From Nitratireductor sp. (GTDB lineage Bacteria; Pseudomonadota; Alphaproteobacteria; Rhizobiales; Rhizobiaceae), in contig JAFMHL010000005.1 in assembly GCA_017854535.1 (NCBI GenBank), forward strand, positions 1 through 64,000: 64,000 bases of DNA. The letters are read 5' to 3'. The number at the start of each line of letters is the position of its first letter. Position 1 is the stretch's first letter. The position numbers and the translations under genes are program-made. Below the pieces are notes generated by a model. The model searched no databases and had not been told where the DNA came from. It saw only the letters and a list, made by a program, of their open reading frames with translations. Shown piece by piece: positions 54,281-61,849 of this stretch.

Positions 54281-54715
54281 TCAGTTAGCACTACCATCAT
54301 TTGATAAATCAGTGATGCCAAGCATTTCAGCCGTTCTGGCAACAAGATTAATCTCAAATTCATGCAATTCACGATCGCTGAGGGAAATTTGCTCCATATG
54401 TTGAAGAATTTCCCGGCGCTTTTCGATTGGGAGTTTTCGAACCGTATTGGTAAACGGCGTCAGAGAGGTTTCAGATTTTACCAAATCCAGAACCTTGTCT
54501 TCAAACAACAAAAGCTCATCTTCTGTAACGTGGAGGGTCTCGCTCAGAACTTTCCGGAAATGCGCAAGCTCTTCAGTTCGAATGCGTCCATCTACGACAA
54601 TCACCCGATAATACAGCACAGCAATAGCCGTGCGGGTATCATCCGGTTTGAAATCAATGATCTCATCGTCAGAATTTGAAAGTAGGTCGAGAAAGTTTTT
54701 AACAACTGAATACAA
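54281..54715 (-). CDS. TerB-family (DjlA-like helical) protein
   Basis: An all-helical TerB-domain protein of about 144 residues (VIVVDGRIRTEELAHFRKVL, and DRELHEFEINLVARTAEMLGI near the end). TerB proteins bind divalent metal through acidic residues and are implicated in tellurite resistance or membrane stress; a specific job is unknown. The start is uncertain: TTG at 54715 gives the usual family length, while a TTG at 54790 would add 25 residues but lies only 8 bases from a strong hairpin and has no ribosome binding site. It is convergent with the peptide transporter operon. Confidence 0.72.
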   Translation of the reverse strand: MYSVVKNFLDLLSNSDDEIIDFKPDDTRTAIAVLYYRVIVVDGRIRTEELAHFRKVLSETLHVTEDELLLFEDKVLDLVKSETSLTPFTNTVRKLPIEKRREILQHMEQISLSDRELHEFEINLVARTAEMLGITDLSNDGSAN

Positions 54716-54797
54716 AGCGTCGCCCTGCCTCGTGAATTTTGAACACCTTACCGAAAGAGCATAGGTATGCAAATCAGAAAATGAGTTCAAACGCTAA

Positions 54798-54842
54798 AAA
54801 ACCGACTATCTCCGGGCAAACAGCCAGTAAATAGTCGGTTTT
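54798..54842 (-). terminator. Perfect 12-bp hairpin with T-runs on both strands
   Basis: Stem AAAACCGACTAT (54798-54809) / ATAGTCGGTTTT (54831-54842) with a 21-base loop. Read on the minus strand it ends in six T's, a good intrinsic terminator; on the plus strand it ends in four. No annotated gene is transcribed leftward into it. Confidence 0.7.
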
Positions 54843-54863
54843 GAGACGCTTGTATTCAATTTT

Positions 54864-54913
54864 GAAGGAGCCCCGGTACGCAATACCAAATCCGGAGTGA
54901 GGCTTTATCCTTC
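54864..54913. ncRNA. Possible structured RNA (three-tier hairpin)
   Basis: Nested complementarity: GAAGGA (54864-54869) with TCCTTC (54908-54913), GCC (54870-54872) with GGC (54901-54903), CCGG (54873-54876) with CCGG (54892-54895). It lies next to an orphan terminator. I do not recognise a known RNA family. Confidence 0.3.
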
Positions 54914-55068
54914 AACCTCGAGAACCGTTATAGGCAAATATCGTAAACAGGCCGTTAGAATTGAGTTACCTGAACCTTAATTTCGCAGTTTTTTAGAAAA
55001 ATCTGAAGGAGCAGTAGTTTTCAATTTTAACTAAGCTCAAACATGGCCAAATCAATCGCATTCCGCAG

Positions 55069-55110
55069 TTGTCAAACCTTCAGCTTCATTATATAAAGAA
55101 ATCTTTATAT
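55069..55110 (+). promoter_or_regulatory. Promoter with overlapping 20-bp palindrome upstream of the BHMT-like gene
   Basis: TTGTCA (55069-55074), a 17-base spacer, TATAAA (55092-55097). The -10 box lies inside a palindrome with 9-bp arms ATATAAAGA (55091-55099) and TCTTTATAT (55102-55110) around a 2-base centre. Overlap with the -10 box suggests a repressor. ArsR-family SahR, which controls methionine/SAH genes, is a candidate by analogy only. Confidence 0.65.
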
Positions 55111-55135
55111 CTTCATATAACTGATTGGAAATTCC

Positions 55136-56155
55136 ATGAGTGAAGCACTAGCCCTTTTGTTAGCTGAGAAAAAAGTACTGTTAGCGGATGGTGCCACTGG
55201 AACCACGCTGTTCGACATGGGGTTAACGTCAGGAGACTCCCCTGAGTTCTGGAATGATACCAAACCCGAAAACATCGAAGTTTTACATCAAGGCTTTGTA
55301 GATGCCGGTTCAGACATTATTTTGACCAACACTTTCGGCGGTACGCGGCATCGGTTAAAATTGCACCACGCCCAGGACCGGGTATTCGAGTTAAATGAAA
55401 AAGGCGCACAAATCGCAAGGTGCATAGCAGATGCAGCAGACAGAACGGTTATTGTTGCTGGATCAGTTGGCCCAACGGGTGAATTGCTAATGCCATTGGG
55501 ACCACTCACGGTGGAAGAAGCTGAAGAGGCATTTTTCGAACAAATGGAAGGTCTTAAATCTGGCGGCGCAGATGTTATCTGGATCGAGACCATGTCATCA
55601 GAAGACGAAATCAACGCTGCAGCGGGCGCAGCAAGGCGCATCGGCTTACCCTATGTCGTTACAGCGTCCTTCGACACTGCGGGGAAAACCATGATGGGCC
55701 TACCCCCAGCAGGATTAAGCAAAGTATTTAATGTTGATGGGCAAAAACCCGCTGCCATAGGCGCTAATTGTGGTGTTGGCGCTTCCGATCTTTTGTCATC
55801 CATTTTAGACATGACCGAAAACGATCCTGAAGCAACCATAGTCGCAAAAGCAAATTGCGGCATTCCAGTCATTCAAGGCGAGAAAGTCGTTTATACTGGT
55901 ACACCAGAATTGATGTACGAATATACGTGTCTAGCCATGGATGCCGGTGCAAAAATCATCGGCGGTTGTTGCGGAACTTCCTGTGACCATCTCAAATATA
56001 TGCGCAAAGCCATAGATGAGCATCTTTTGTTAGAAGAAGTAACGCGCCCAACTGTTGATGAGATCGTCGTAAAAATTGGGCCAATGAAAAACGCTACATC
56101 TGCTGCAAACGATGCCCAAGCGCCAAGAGAACGCAAAGGTAGACGGCGTAGCTGA
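55136..56155 (+). CDS. Betaine-homocysteine S-methyltransferase-like protein
   Basis: A 339-residue Hcy-methyltransferase TIM barrel. Zinc ligands are in GANCGVGASD and GGCCGTSCDHL. DGATGTTLFDMG and ILTNTFGGTRHRL are typical of the BHMT/MetH N-terminal domain group. The C-terminus has a basic tail (PRERKGRRRS) after the barrel, unlike ordinary BHMT. It makes methionine from homocysteine with glycine betaine or another methyl donor; by context a corrinoid methyl donor is also possible. It is preceded by a predicted promoter overlapped by a palindrome. A shorter homologue sits in the 30-38 kb operon. Confidence 0.82.
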   Translation: MSEALALLLAEKKVLLADGATGTTLFDMGLTSGDSPEFWNDTKPENIEVLHQGFVDAGSDIILTNTFGGTRHRLKLHHAQDRVFELNEKGAQIARCIADAADRTVIVAGSVGPTGELLMPLGPLTVEEAEEAFFEQMEGLKSGGADVIWIETMSSEDEINAAAGAARRIGLPYVVTASFDTAGKTMMGLPPAGLSKVFNVDGQKPAAIGANCGVGASDLLSSILDMTENDPEATIVAKANCGIPVIQGEKVVYTGTPELMYEYTCLAMDAGAKIIGGCCGTSCDHLKYMRKAIDEHLLLEEVTRPTVDEIVVKIGPMKNATSAANDAQAPRERKGRRRS

Positions 56156-56168
56156 TTATCTGTTTCAG

Positions 56169-56840
56169 CTAATGTGAAAAAGCATTCATATGAAACTCAA
56201 TCTGCTCTTTTGAATAGGCCAAGCCAACAGGGCAAGCGGCTCTCACCCGACAGCCTAAGGTCATGCAATTTGGTGCTTCGTTTGTGACCAAATGTGTTCT
56301 GCATGCCTGAACCGCAAAACCTTCATCGGAAAAAGCGTCTACGGGACAAGCGCTTAAGCATGGTTTTTCAGCACAAGCGTCACACGGATGATTCAATTTG
56401 TGAGGAAGATCAAGCGCATAACCCTTTCCAAAAATCAGCACTGCTCGGAAAGCCTGCCACAAGCCAAACTCAGGATGAATCAACATGCCCAGCGGCGACG
56501 ACTGCATGCCTGTTGCTGACTTTGCATAGCGTTGAAAAGGCCAGATCGTTTCGCCAAATGGATAAATGGCATCAACTTTGTACCGCGTTGCGATAACTCC
56601 AAGCATTCGCTGCGTCCAACGGTTTAATGGATCGGGCCTACCGTCCAGATATTCCGGGCTTTTGGTAAACACGTCCCACATCAAATGGCGACCATTGTCT
56701 GCCCTATTGCCGATCAGCATTGCTTTTCGCCCGGTAAAAGGAGCGTCAGGCATCACAAACCATCCAAACGAAAAAAGCCCCAGTTCGCCAAGAACTGGAG
56801 CTAATTCAACTTCTATTGAGGTCAGCGATTTATTCGACAT
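56169..56840 (-). CDS. Ferredoxin-like [4Fe-4S] protein of the methyltransferase module
   Basis: About 223 residues. An N-terminal domain without known motifs (about 1-140) is followed by CDACAEKPCLSACP (four cysteines) and then by CMTLGCRVRAACPVG with further cysteines. That makes eight in total, enough for two [4Fe-4S] clusters as in the QueG C-terminal region. No cobalamin-binding motif is visible. The ATG at 56840 follows AAGGCGAG; a GTG at 56900 is less likely. It lies downstream of the MttB-family gene on the same strand. A plausible job is low-potential reduction of the corrinoid protein, since oxidised Co(II) must be reactivated; this is inference. Confidence 0.72.
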   Translation of the reverse strand: MSNKSLTSIEVELAPVLGELGLFSFGWFVMPDAPFTGRKAMLIGNRADNGRHLMWDVFTKSPEYLDGRPDPLNRWTQRMLGVIATRYKVDAIYPFGETIWPFQRYAKSATGMQSSPLGMLIHPEFGLWQAFRAVLIFGKGYALDLPHKLNHPCDACAEKPCLSACPVDAFSDEGFAVQACRTHLVTNEAPNCMTLGCRVRAACPVGLAYSKEQIEFHMNAFSH

Positions 56841-56961
56841 AGGTCTCGCCTTCAATCGCTCAAGAAGACGTCCCTGTCGGCTCTTCAAGCCGCCAGACAC
56901 TTTTCGTAATTTGGTTCCCGACTTGTTTCCGGCTTAACGCCTCAGAAACCGGGGCACCCTT

Positions 56962-58530
56962 TCAGGCAAATGCGTCGGGCATTGAATCTTTGCGCTGTTT
57001 GATAAAGGCTTTCAAAGCCTCATCAATTCCAGGATCAAGATCAGGAGCCACATAGGCCTCAAGCCAATCACGGGCAGTCTTATTAGCGCGCTGCTCAGAA
57101 CGAAGGCCACCTTCAACTTCCCATTGTTCGAATGAGTTGTTGTCCGCCACTGTAGAAACATGGAAAGCCGTTTTGAAATTGTCCTGCGTATGCTGGCAAC
57201 CCAAATAGTGGCCACCAGGGCCCACTTCGCGAATAGCAGACATCGCTTGAGCATTCTCATCAACATTGACACCAGCAGCAAATTTTTGCGCTGCGGCCAA
57301 TTGATCGCAATCCATCACAAATTTATCGAACGAAGACACTAGCCCGCCTTCCAGCCATCCAGCAGCATGCAGCATAAAGTTTACGCCGCCCATCATTGCT
57401 GGCCAAAGCGTGTTAGCGCTTTCATAAGCTGCGGATGCATCCGGCAATTTCGATCCAGTCAAAGAACCACCTGAACGGAATGGCAAGTTATAACGACGGG
57501 CAAATTGTGCCGCCCCCATCAAAACTTGCGCTGGCTCAGGCGTTCCAAAAGCAGGCGCGCCAGTTTGCATGGAAATCGAAGTCGCAAATGTGCCGAAAAT
57601 AACTGGCGAGCCTTTACGGCAAAGCTGAGAGAAGGCAATTGCCGATGTTGCTTCACACAACACTTGTGTCAATGTCCCTGCAACCGTAACAGGGCTCATC
57701 GCACCACCAACAATAAACGGTGAAATAATAGAGGCCTGGTTCGCGCGCGCGTAAACTTTCAATGCGCCAAGCATTGTATCGTCCAATACCATCGGTGAGT
57801 TACAATTGATCAGGGATACCAGCACACAATTTTTATCGACAAATTCTTCGCCGAAAACCATTTGCGCCATTTTCACAGTGTCTTCAGCGCGCTCTGGTGC
57901 TGTTACGGAGCCCATGAACGGTTTGTCTGAATAACGGATATGCGAATAAACCATATCCAGATGGCGCTTGTTCACCGCAACATCCGTCGGCTCGCAAACC
58001 GTGCCACCCGAATGATGCATAGCAGGAGCCATATAGGCCAATTTCACGAAATTACGGAAATCTTCCATGGTGCCATAGCGGCGATTGCCATCAAGATCAT
58101 GCACAAATGGCGGACCATAAACCGGTGCAAACACAGTATTCTTACCGCCAATTTCAACATTTCTCGCCGGGTTGCGCGCATGTTGGGTAAATTGTGATGG
58201 GGCGGTTTTCATCAATTCGCGGCAAAGACCTTTTGGAAAGTGAACCCGCTCGCCTTTAACGTCCGCTCCTGCATCACGCCACATCTGAAGCGCTTCTGCA
58301 TCGTCGCGATACTCAATGCCCACTTCTTCCATCAAGATATCAGCATTATGCTCGATCGTTTCGATCGCATCGGCAGAAAGAATGTCCACAGGGTCAAGCT
58401 GACGGTGAATGTAAGGCAAGCTTACGAGATGAACGCCGGCTCTTGACGCACGTCGTGCTGCACCGCCACCACCACGGGCTCTGCGCCCTGCGCCTGCTGG
58501 CTCAGCATTCATTTCTGGTTCTTCGCTCAT
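56962..58530 (-). CDS. MttB-family corrinoid-dependent amine methyltransferase, copy 2
   Basis: A 522-residue MttB-superfamily protein without an internal amber codon, thus non-pyrrolysine. The N-terminus has an acidic start and then a basic Gly/Arg tract (GRRARGGGGAARRASRAG, about 15-32) before the TIM barrel. Landmarks are VFAPVYGPPFVHDLDG, MHHSGGTVCEPTDVAV, LPFRSGGSLTGSKLPDA and GPGGHYLGCQHTQDNF. ATG 58530 follows AAGGG. It is divergent from the corrinoid protein gene, its obvious partner. Substrates known for relatives are glycine betaine, proline betaine, carnitine and butyrobetaine; which one applies here is unknown. It shows only family-level similarity to the copy at 30.2 kb. Confidence 0.87.
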   Translation of the reverse strand: MSEEPEMNAEPAGAGRRARGGGGAARRASRAGVHLVSLPYIHRQLDPVDILSADAIETIEHNADILMEEVGIEYRDDAEALQMWRDAGADVKGERVHFPKGLCRELMKTAPSQFTQHARNPARNVEIGGKNTVFAPVYGPPFVHDLDGNRRYGTMEDFRNFVKLAYMAPAMHHSGGTVCEPTDVAVNKRHLDMVYSHIRYSDKPFMGSVTAPERAEDTVKMAQMVFGEEFVDKNCVLVSLINCNSPMVLDDTMLGALKVYARANQASIISPFIVGGAMSPVTVAGTLTQVLCEATSAIAFSQLCRKGSPVIFGTFATSISMQTGAPAFGTPEPAQVLMGAAQFARRYNLPFRSGGSLTGSKLPDASAAYESANTLWPAMMGGVNFMLHAAGWLEGGLVSSFDKFVMDCDQLAAAQKFAAGVNVDENAQAMSAIREVGPGGHYLGCQHTQDNFKTAFHVSTVADNNSFEQWEVEGGLRSEQRANKTARDWLEAYVAPDLDPGIDEALKAFIKQRKDSMPDAFA

Positions 58531-58920
58531 TTCAAAACCCTTCATACGCATTTTGGCACTAGCTGCCGTGATCCCAGATATATAAGTTTGATGATAGGCA
58601 AGCGCCCACCGTTTTCAGGCCTCAAAACGGCGAAGCCTGACGCAATTCTTGCAGTTCACTTATACCCGTTATACCAATTCAGTTTCTCAAAACCGACAAA
58701 TATTTGTCCAATGTTCAAATTTCATATTATCGCCCGGATATTTACCCTTTCTGAATATAATTTGGTTAGTCGCAATCTTCTCGCCATAAGTCGCGAAACA
58801 AACAGTTATAGAGGGGCATTAACCTGATATATAAGAACGGGTTTGATTTGCTCAGGCGTTTTGCCTATGGGTTATGACACCACCTTGATTTAATACCGTC
58901 TATTTTAAAGGACCATGCGA
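58531..58920. other. Divergent regulatory region between MttB copy 2 and corrinoid protein gene
   Basis: About 390 bases without a gene, feeding both transcripts. It holds two interleaved stems at 58609-58640 (possible pseudoknot), AT-rich promoter-like segments, two ATATATAAG stretches near the gene ends, and AAGGA just upstream of the corrinoid protein start. No cobalamin riboswitch core is visible. Confidence 0.55.
58609..58640. promoter_or_regulatory. Possible H-type pseudoknot in the divergent leader
   Basis: Stem 1: CCGTTTT (58609-58615) with AAAACGG (58624-58630). Stem 2: TCAGGC (58615-58620) with GCCTGA (58635-58640). They interleave, so they form either alternative hairpins or a compact pseudoknot. 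The shape recalls small SAM/SAH-type riboswitches, but the sequence does not match one I know. Confidence 0.35.
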
Positions 58921-59610
58921 ATGTCAGATGATGAAATCATCCTCTCCGAATTGAGTGACGAAGATCTAGTGCTTCAAATGCATGACGATCTCTATGATGG
59001 TCTGAAAGAAGAAATTGAAGAAGGCGTTAACATCCTTCTGTCCCGCAACTGGACACCTTACAACGTGCTGACCAAAGCACTGGTTGAAGGCATGCGCATC
59101 GTTGGGATCGATTTTCGCGATGGTATTCTATTCGTTCCAGAAGTGTTGCTGGCTGCCAATGCGATGAAAGCTGGCATGTTTATCCTTCGCCCGCTCCTTA
59201 TTGAGACTGGGGCGCCAAAGCTTGGATCAATGGTTATCGGAACCGTTAAAGGCGATATTCACGATATCGGCAAGAACCTTGTCGGCATGATGATGGAAGG
59301 CGCTGGCTTTGATGTGTTTGATCTTGGCATCAATACAGATGCAGATGAATATCTCGCTGCCCTTGAAGAACATAAACCTGATATCCTTGGCATGTCCGCC
59401 CTCCTGACAACAACCATGCCTTACATGAAAGTTGTGATTGATACGATGGTCGCAAAGGGCATCCGTGACGACTACACCATTCTTGTTGGCGGTGCGCCGC
59501 TTAACGAAGAATTTGGTAAAGCCATTGGCGCTGATGCCTATTGTCGTGATGCCGCCGTGGCCGTTGAAACAGCAAAATCTTACATGGCGCGTAAACACAA
59601 CCAGATGTAA
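58921..59610 (+). CDS. Corrinoid (B12-binding) protein, MttC/MtbC type
   Basis: A 229-residue carrier of the methyl group. An N-terminal cap domain (about 1-90) is followed by a Rossmann B12-binding domain with DIHDIGK. The cobalt-ligand histidine is His114 and the D-x-H-x-x-G motif is complete. Later come SALLTTTMPYM and VGGAPLNEEFGKAIGADAY. The first 35 residues hold 14 Asp/Glu and one Lys, more acidic than usual. ATG 58921 has AAGGA 8 bases upstream; ATG 58915 is too close to it. The partner methyltransferase is encoded divergently. A strong terminator follows, so the gene may be expressed alone at high level. Confidence 0.9.
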   Translation: MSDDEIILSELSDEDLVLQMHDDLYDGLKEEIEEGVNILLSRNWTPYNVLTKALVEGMRIVGIDFRDGILFVPEVLLAANAMKAGMFILRPLLIETGAPKLGSMVIGTVKGDIHDIGKNLVGMMMEGAGFDVFDLGINTDADEYLAALEEHKPDILGMSALLTTTMPYMKVVIDTMVAKGIRDDYTILVGGAPLNEEFGKAIGADAYCRDAAVAVETAKSYMARKHNQM

Positions 59611-59652
59611 TTCGATTTGGGCACTGTGCTTAATATGAACTGACACCACACC

Positions 59653-59686
59653 AAAAGGCACTTTGATTTTTCAGAGTGCCTTTTTT
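59653..59686 (+). terminator. Terminator after the corrinoid protein gene
   Basis: Perfect 10-bp stem AAAAGGCACT (59653-59662) / AGTGCCTTTT (59675-59684), 12-base loop, and a six-T run. It separates the corrinoid gene from the DUF1638 operon. Confidence 0.88.
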
Positions 59687-59776
59687 GTATCAGCAGTTTG
59701 ATTTGTAAAATCAGTATTTTGGTGAAATAGTCTGAATCGAAAAGCTAATTTTTTGAAACAACCTTGAGGCAAAATT

Positions 59777-60418
59777 GTGCCTGATAACACGGCGGTAATA
59801 AGCAAAACTACTGAGGAACTGGAGACACCTCCTTTAGAAAAGGTGCGCGTCATTGCCTGCGGTATGATTGCTCGTGAAGTGCTGGCGGTAAACGAACAAT
59901 TAGGCCGCAACCATATCGATTTGAAATGCCTTCCTGCCGATTTTCACCATCATCCTGAAAAGATTGCTCCGGCCATGGATATTGCCATTGAAGAGGCTAA
60001 GGCCGAAGGCTTCACGCAGATTTTTGCAGGTTATGCAGATTGCGGTACGGGCGGCGAACTAGACAAAGTATGCAAAAAACACGGTATTGAGCGCATTGCT
60101 GGGCCTCATTGTTTTTCATTTTATTTGGGTAATGACGCATTCGCCACAGAAGGTGATGATCACATGACCACCTTCTTCATCACGGATTTTCTAGCCCGCC
60201 ATTTTGAGACATTCATGGTCAAGCCTTTGGGACTTGATCGCCATCCTGAACTCAAAGAAATGTATTTTTCTAATTATACCAAAGCGCTTTATCTGGCCCA
60301 GACCAATGATCCTGTGCTGGATAAAAATGCGGAAGCCGCAGCTGATTTTCTTGGCTTGGCTTATGAGCGTCGCTATACGGGCTTTGGCGATTTGACGCCT
60401 GCATTGGCGGAACTTTGA
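59777..60418 (+). CDS. DUF1638 protein
   Basis: A 213-residue protein of the DUF1638 family, met mainly beside methylamine and other corrinoid methyltransferase genes. Visible features are IACGMIAREVLAV, a cysteine at LKCLPADFHHHPEKI with three consecutive histidines, and GYADCGTGGELDKVC. Conserved Cys and His suggest a metal site. The function is not established here; a maturation or cofactor role for the methyltransferase is possible. The start is GTG at 59777 with a GAGG ribosome binding site. It heads the operon continuing to the MaoC genes. Confidence 0.82.
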   Translation: MPDNTAVISKTTEELETPPLEKVRVIACGMIAREVLAVNEQLGRNHIDLKCLPADFHHHPEKIAPAMDIAIEEAKAEGFTQIFAGYADCGTGGELDKVCKKHGIERIAGPHCFSFYLGNDAFATEGDDHMTTFFITDFLARHFETFMVKPLGLDRHPELKEMYFSNYTKALYLAQTNDPVLDKNAEAAADFLGLAYERRYTGFGDLTPALAEL

Positions 60419-60420
60419 AC

Positions 60421-60879
60421 ATGAAGTCGTTCGACTATTATTACGAAGATATGACCATTGGTCGTAAAATCGATATTGGTACTTATGAAGTGAGCAAAGA
60501 AGAGATCATCCACTTTGCTTCTCAATTTGACCCCGCCCCGTTTCACCTTGATGAAGAAATCGGCAAAGCCTCAATGTTGGGCGGTTTGTCTGCTTCCGGC
60601 TGGCACGTCTGCTCGATGGCCATGCGCATGCTGTGTGACAGTTATTTGTTGCGTGCCGCCAGTGAGGGTTCACCAGGGATGGAAGAATGCAAGTGGATGG
60701 CGCCTGTATTAGCTGGTGATACGCTTTCAGGGCATTTGATTGTGGAAAGCGCCAGGCTCTCCGCTTCAAGGCCCAATCTTGGCCTGGTCAATTTCCGCTG
60801 TAATCTCTTCAATCAAAATGGAAAACAGGTCATGACCTATACCAATTTGGGTATGATGCGCTTGAGGCAAGCGGCATGA
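60421..60879 (+). CDS. MaoC-type hydratase, first
   Basis: A 152-residue single hot-dog protein of the MaoC/R-specific enoyl-CoA hydratase family. The catalytic pair is expected in FASQFDPAPFHLDEE (Asp/His) and LSASGWHVCSM. It follows the DUF1638 gene by 2 bases and overlaps the second MaoC gene by ATGA. A hydratase pair in a methyltransferase module is unusual. A substrate such as a betainyl-CoA thioester is conceivable; nothing in the sequence confirms it. Confidence 0.83.
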   Translation: MKSFDYYYEDMTIGRKIDIGTYEVSKEEIIHFASQFDPAPFHLDEEIGKASMLGGLSASGWHVCSMAMRMLCDSYLLRAASEGSPGMEECKWMAPVLAGDTLSGHLIVESARLSASRPNLGLVNFRCNLFNQNGKQVMTYTNLGMMRLRQAA

Positions 60880-61385
60880 GTGAGCAATTGGCGCAATCAA
60901 ACGACAATCCCGATAACCTTCCCCACTCCATGATCCCCGGTTGGAAAGTTGAAATCGGTAGCCACACTTTCACCTCGGAAGAAATAATCACTTTTGCAAA
61001 AGCCTATGATCCGCAACCCTTTCACGTGGATGCGGAGGCGGCTAAGAACAGTCTATTCGGCGGATTATGCGCTTCCGGCTGGCATACTGCTTCCATCTGG
61101 ATGCGAAAGCAGCGTGATTTCGTCAAGGAAACCATGAGCGAACGTGCCGCACAAGGCCTTCCCATCCCCGAATTTGGCCCCTCTCCCGGCTTTGACAATC
61201 TCAAATGGTTACGCCCGGTTTTCGCTGGGGACACCGTAACTTACGCTAATGAAATTCTGACTTGCCGAACCAGCAAGAGCAAACCGGGATGGTATGTCAT
61301 GACGGCGCGCCAATCAGGTAAAAATCAGCACGGAAAGCCCGTTATTTCTTTTGAAAGCATGGTGCTTTTGAAATATCCGGCGTGA
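60876..61385 (+). CDS. MaoC-type hydratase, second
   Basis: A 169-residue MaoC-like hot-dog protein with FAKAYDPQPFHVDAEAAKNS (Asp/His pair) and LCASGWHTASIWMRKQ. It is related to the preceding gene, with which it overlaps, so the two could form a heterodimer. Its insert about residues 85-110 is Pro/Gly-rich (GLPIPEFGPSPGFD). The acyl substrate is unknown. Confidence 0.83.
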   Translation: MSEQLAQSNDNPDNLPHSMIPGWKVEIGSHTFTSEEIITFAKAYDPQPFHVDAEAAKNSLFGGLCASGWHTASIWMRKQRDFVKETMSERAAQGLPIPEFGPSPGFDNLKWLRPVFAGDTVTYANEILTCRTSKSKPGWYVMTARQSGKNQHGKPVISFESMVLLKYPA

Positions 61386-61495
61386 TCTGACACATCTACG
61401 ATTAGCAGAGTCGTTTTTGTCTTTTTGTGCGTCGTAGGCGGCGCAGCAATAGCCCTTGAATTACAACATTGTCCCGACAACTTGAAAGGTCGCTT

Positions 61496-61798
61496 ATGGC
61501 ACAGTTACAGATCGTATATTGGAGAGATATTCCAGCTTCCCTAATCGTGAAAGCTGGCCGTCGTAATATTGCCAAGCGAGAGCTGCCTTTGCGGTTCATC
61601 GAGGCAATCGATATGTGTGCGATGCGTTCTGGAGCCGCAGAATCAGAAGATTACCTTGCCCAATGGCGGAAGTCTGAACCTGTTGAGGTCAGCGACGATC
61701 TTGAAGCGGAAGCTGAAAAAGCGGCAATCGCTTTAGACACAGAATATACCAAAGAGCGCTTGATCGCCCTGATTAAATCTGAAGGCAACGAGGCTTAA
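61496..61798 (+). CDS. Small 'virulence factor' family protein
   Basis: A 100-residue protein that begins MAQLQIVYWRDIPASLIVK, a conserved alphaproteobacterial family named virulence factor in databases without a proven role. It is polar with no signal peptide, and the second half is acidic. AAAGG lies 6 bases before the ATG at 61496. It occurs between the MaoC and MetF-like genes, and I recall the family next to corrinoid methyltransferase genes elsewhere. A function in one-carbon transfer is therefore possible but not shown. Confidence 0.75.
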   Translation: MAQLQIVYWRDIPASLIVKAGRRNIAKRELPLRFIEAIDMCAMRSGAAESEDYLAQWRKSEPVEVSDDLEAEAEKAAIALDTEYTKERLIALIKSEGNEA

Positions 61799-61849
61799 TA
61801 CCGCCTGTTTAAACTTGGTTGGAGAAACCCGCCAGTACGGAGATCTGAA

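Larger units (their letters stand above)
54716..55135. other. Intergenic region upstream of the BHMT-like gene, with structured elements
   Basis: About 420 bases without a credible gene. It contains a 12-bp terminator-like hairpin (54798-54842), a three-tier hairpin (54864-54913), AT-rich sequence, and the promoter/palindrome of the BHMT-like gene (55069-55110). The hairpins have no gene to serve on either strand, so a small RNA is possible. Confidence 0.5.

Noticed and set aside
30210-58530. Pyrrolysine (in-frame amber) in the MttB-family genes
   Set aside because: Both genes are open to full length without TAG, so there is no pyrrolysine; no pyl genes are seen.
58609-58640. Known SAM/SAH or SAM-II riboswitch
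   Set aside because: Pseudoknot-like topology only; the conserved nucleotides I remember for those families are not present.
58588-58827. 79-codon open frame between MttB copy 2 and the corrinoid gene
   Set aside because: No ribosome binding site, crosses the interleaved stems and promoter-like AT-rich sequence.
58531-58920. Cobalamin riboswitch before the corrinoid genes
   Set aside because: I searched for the conserved B12-box core and do not see it on either strand.
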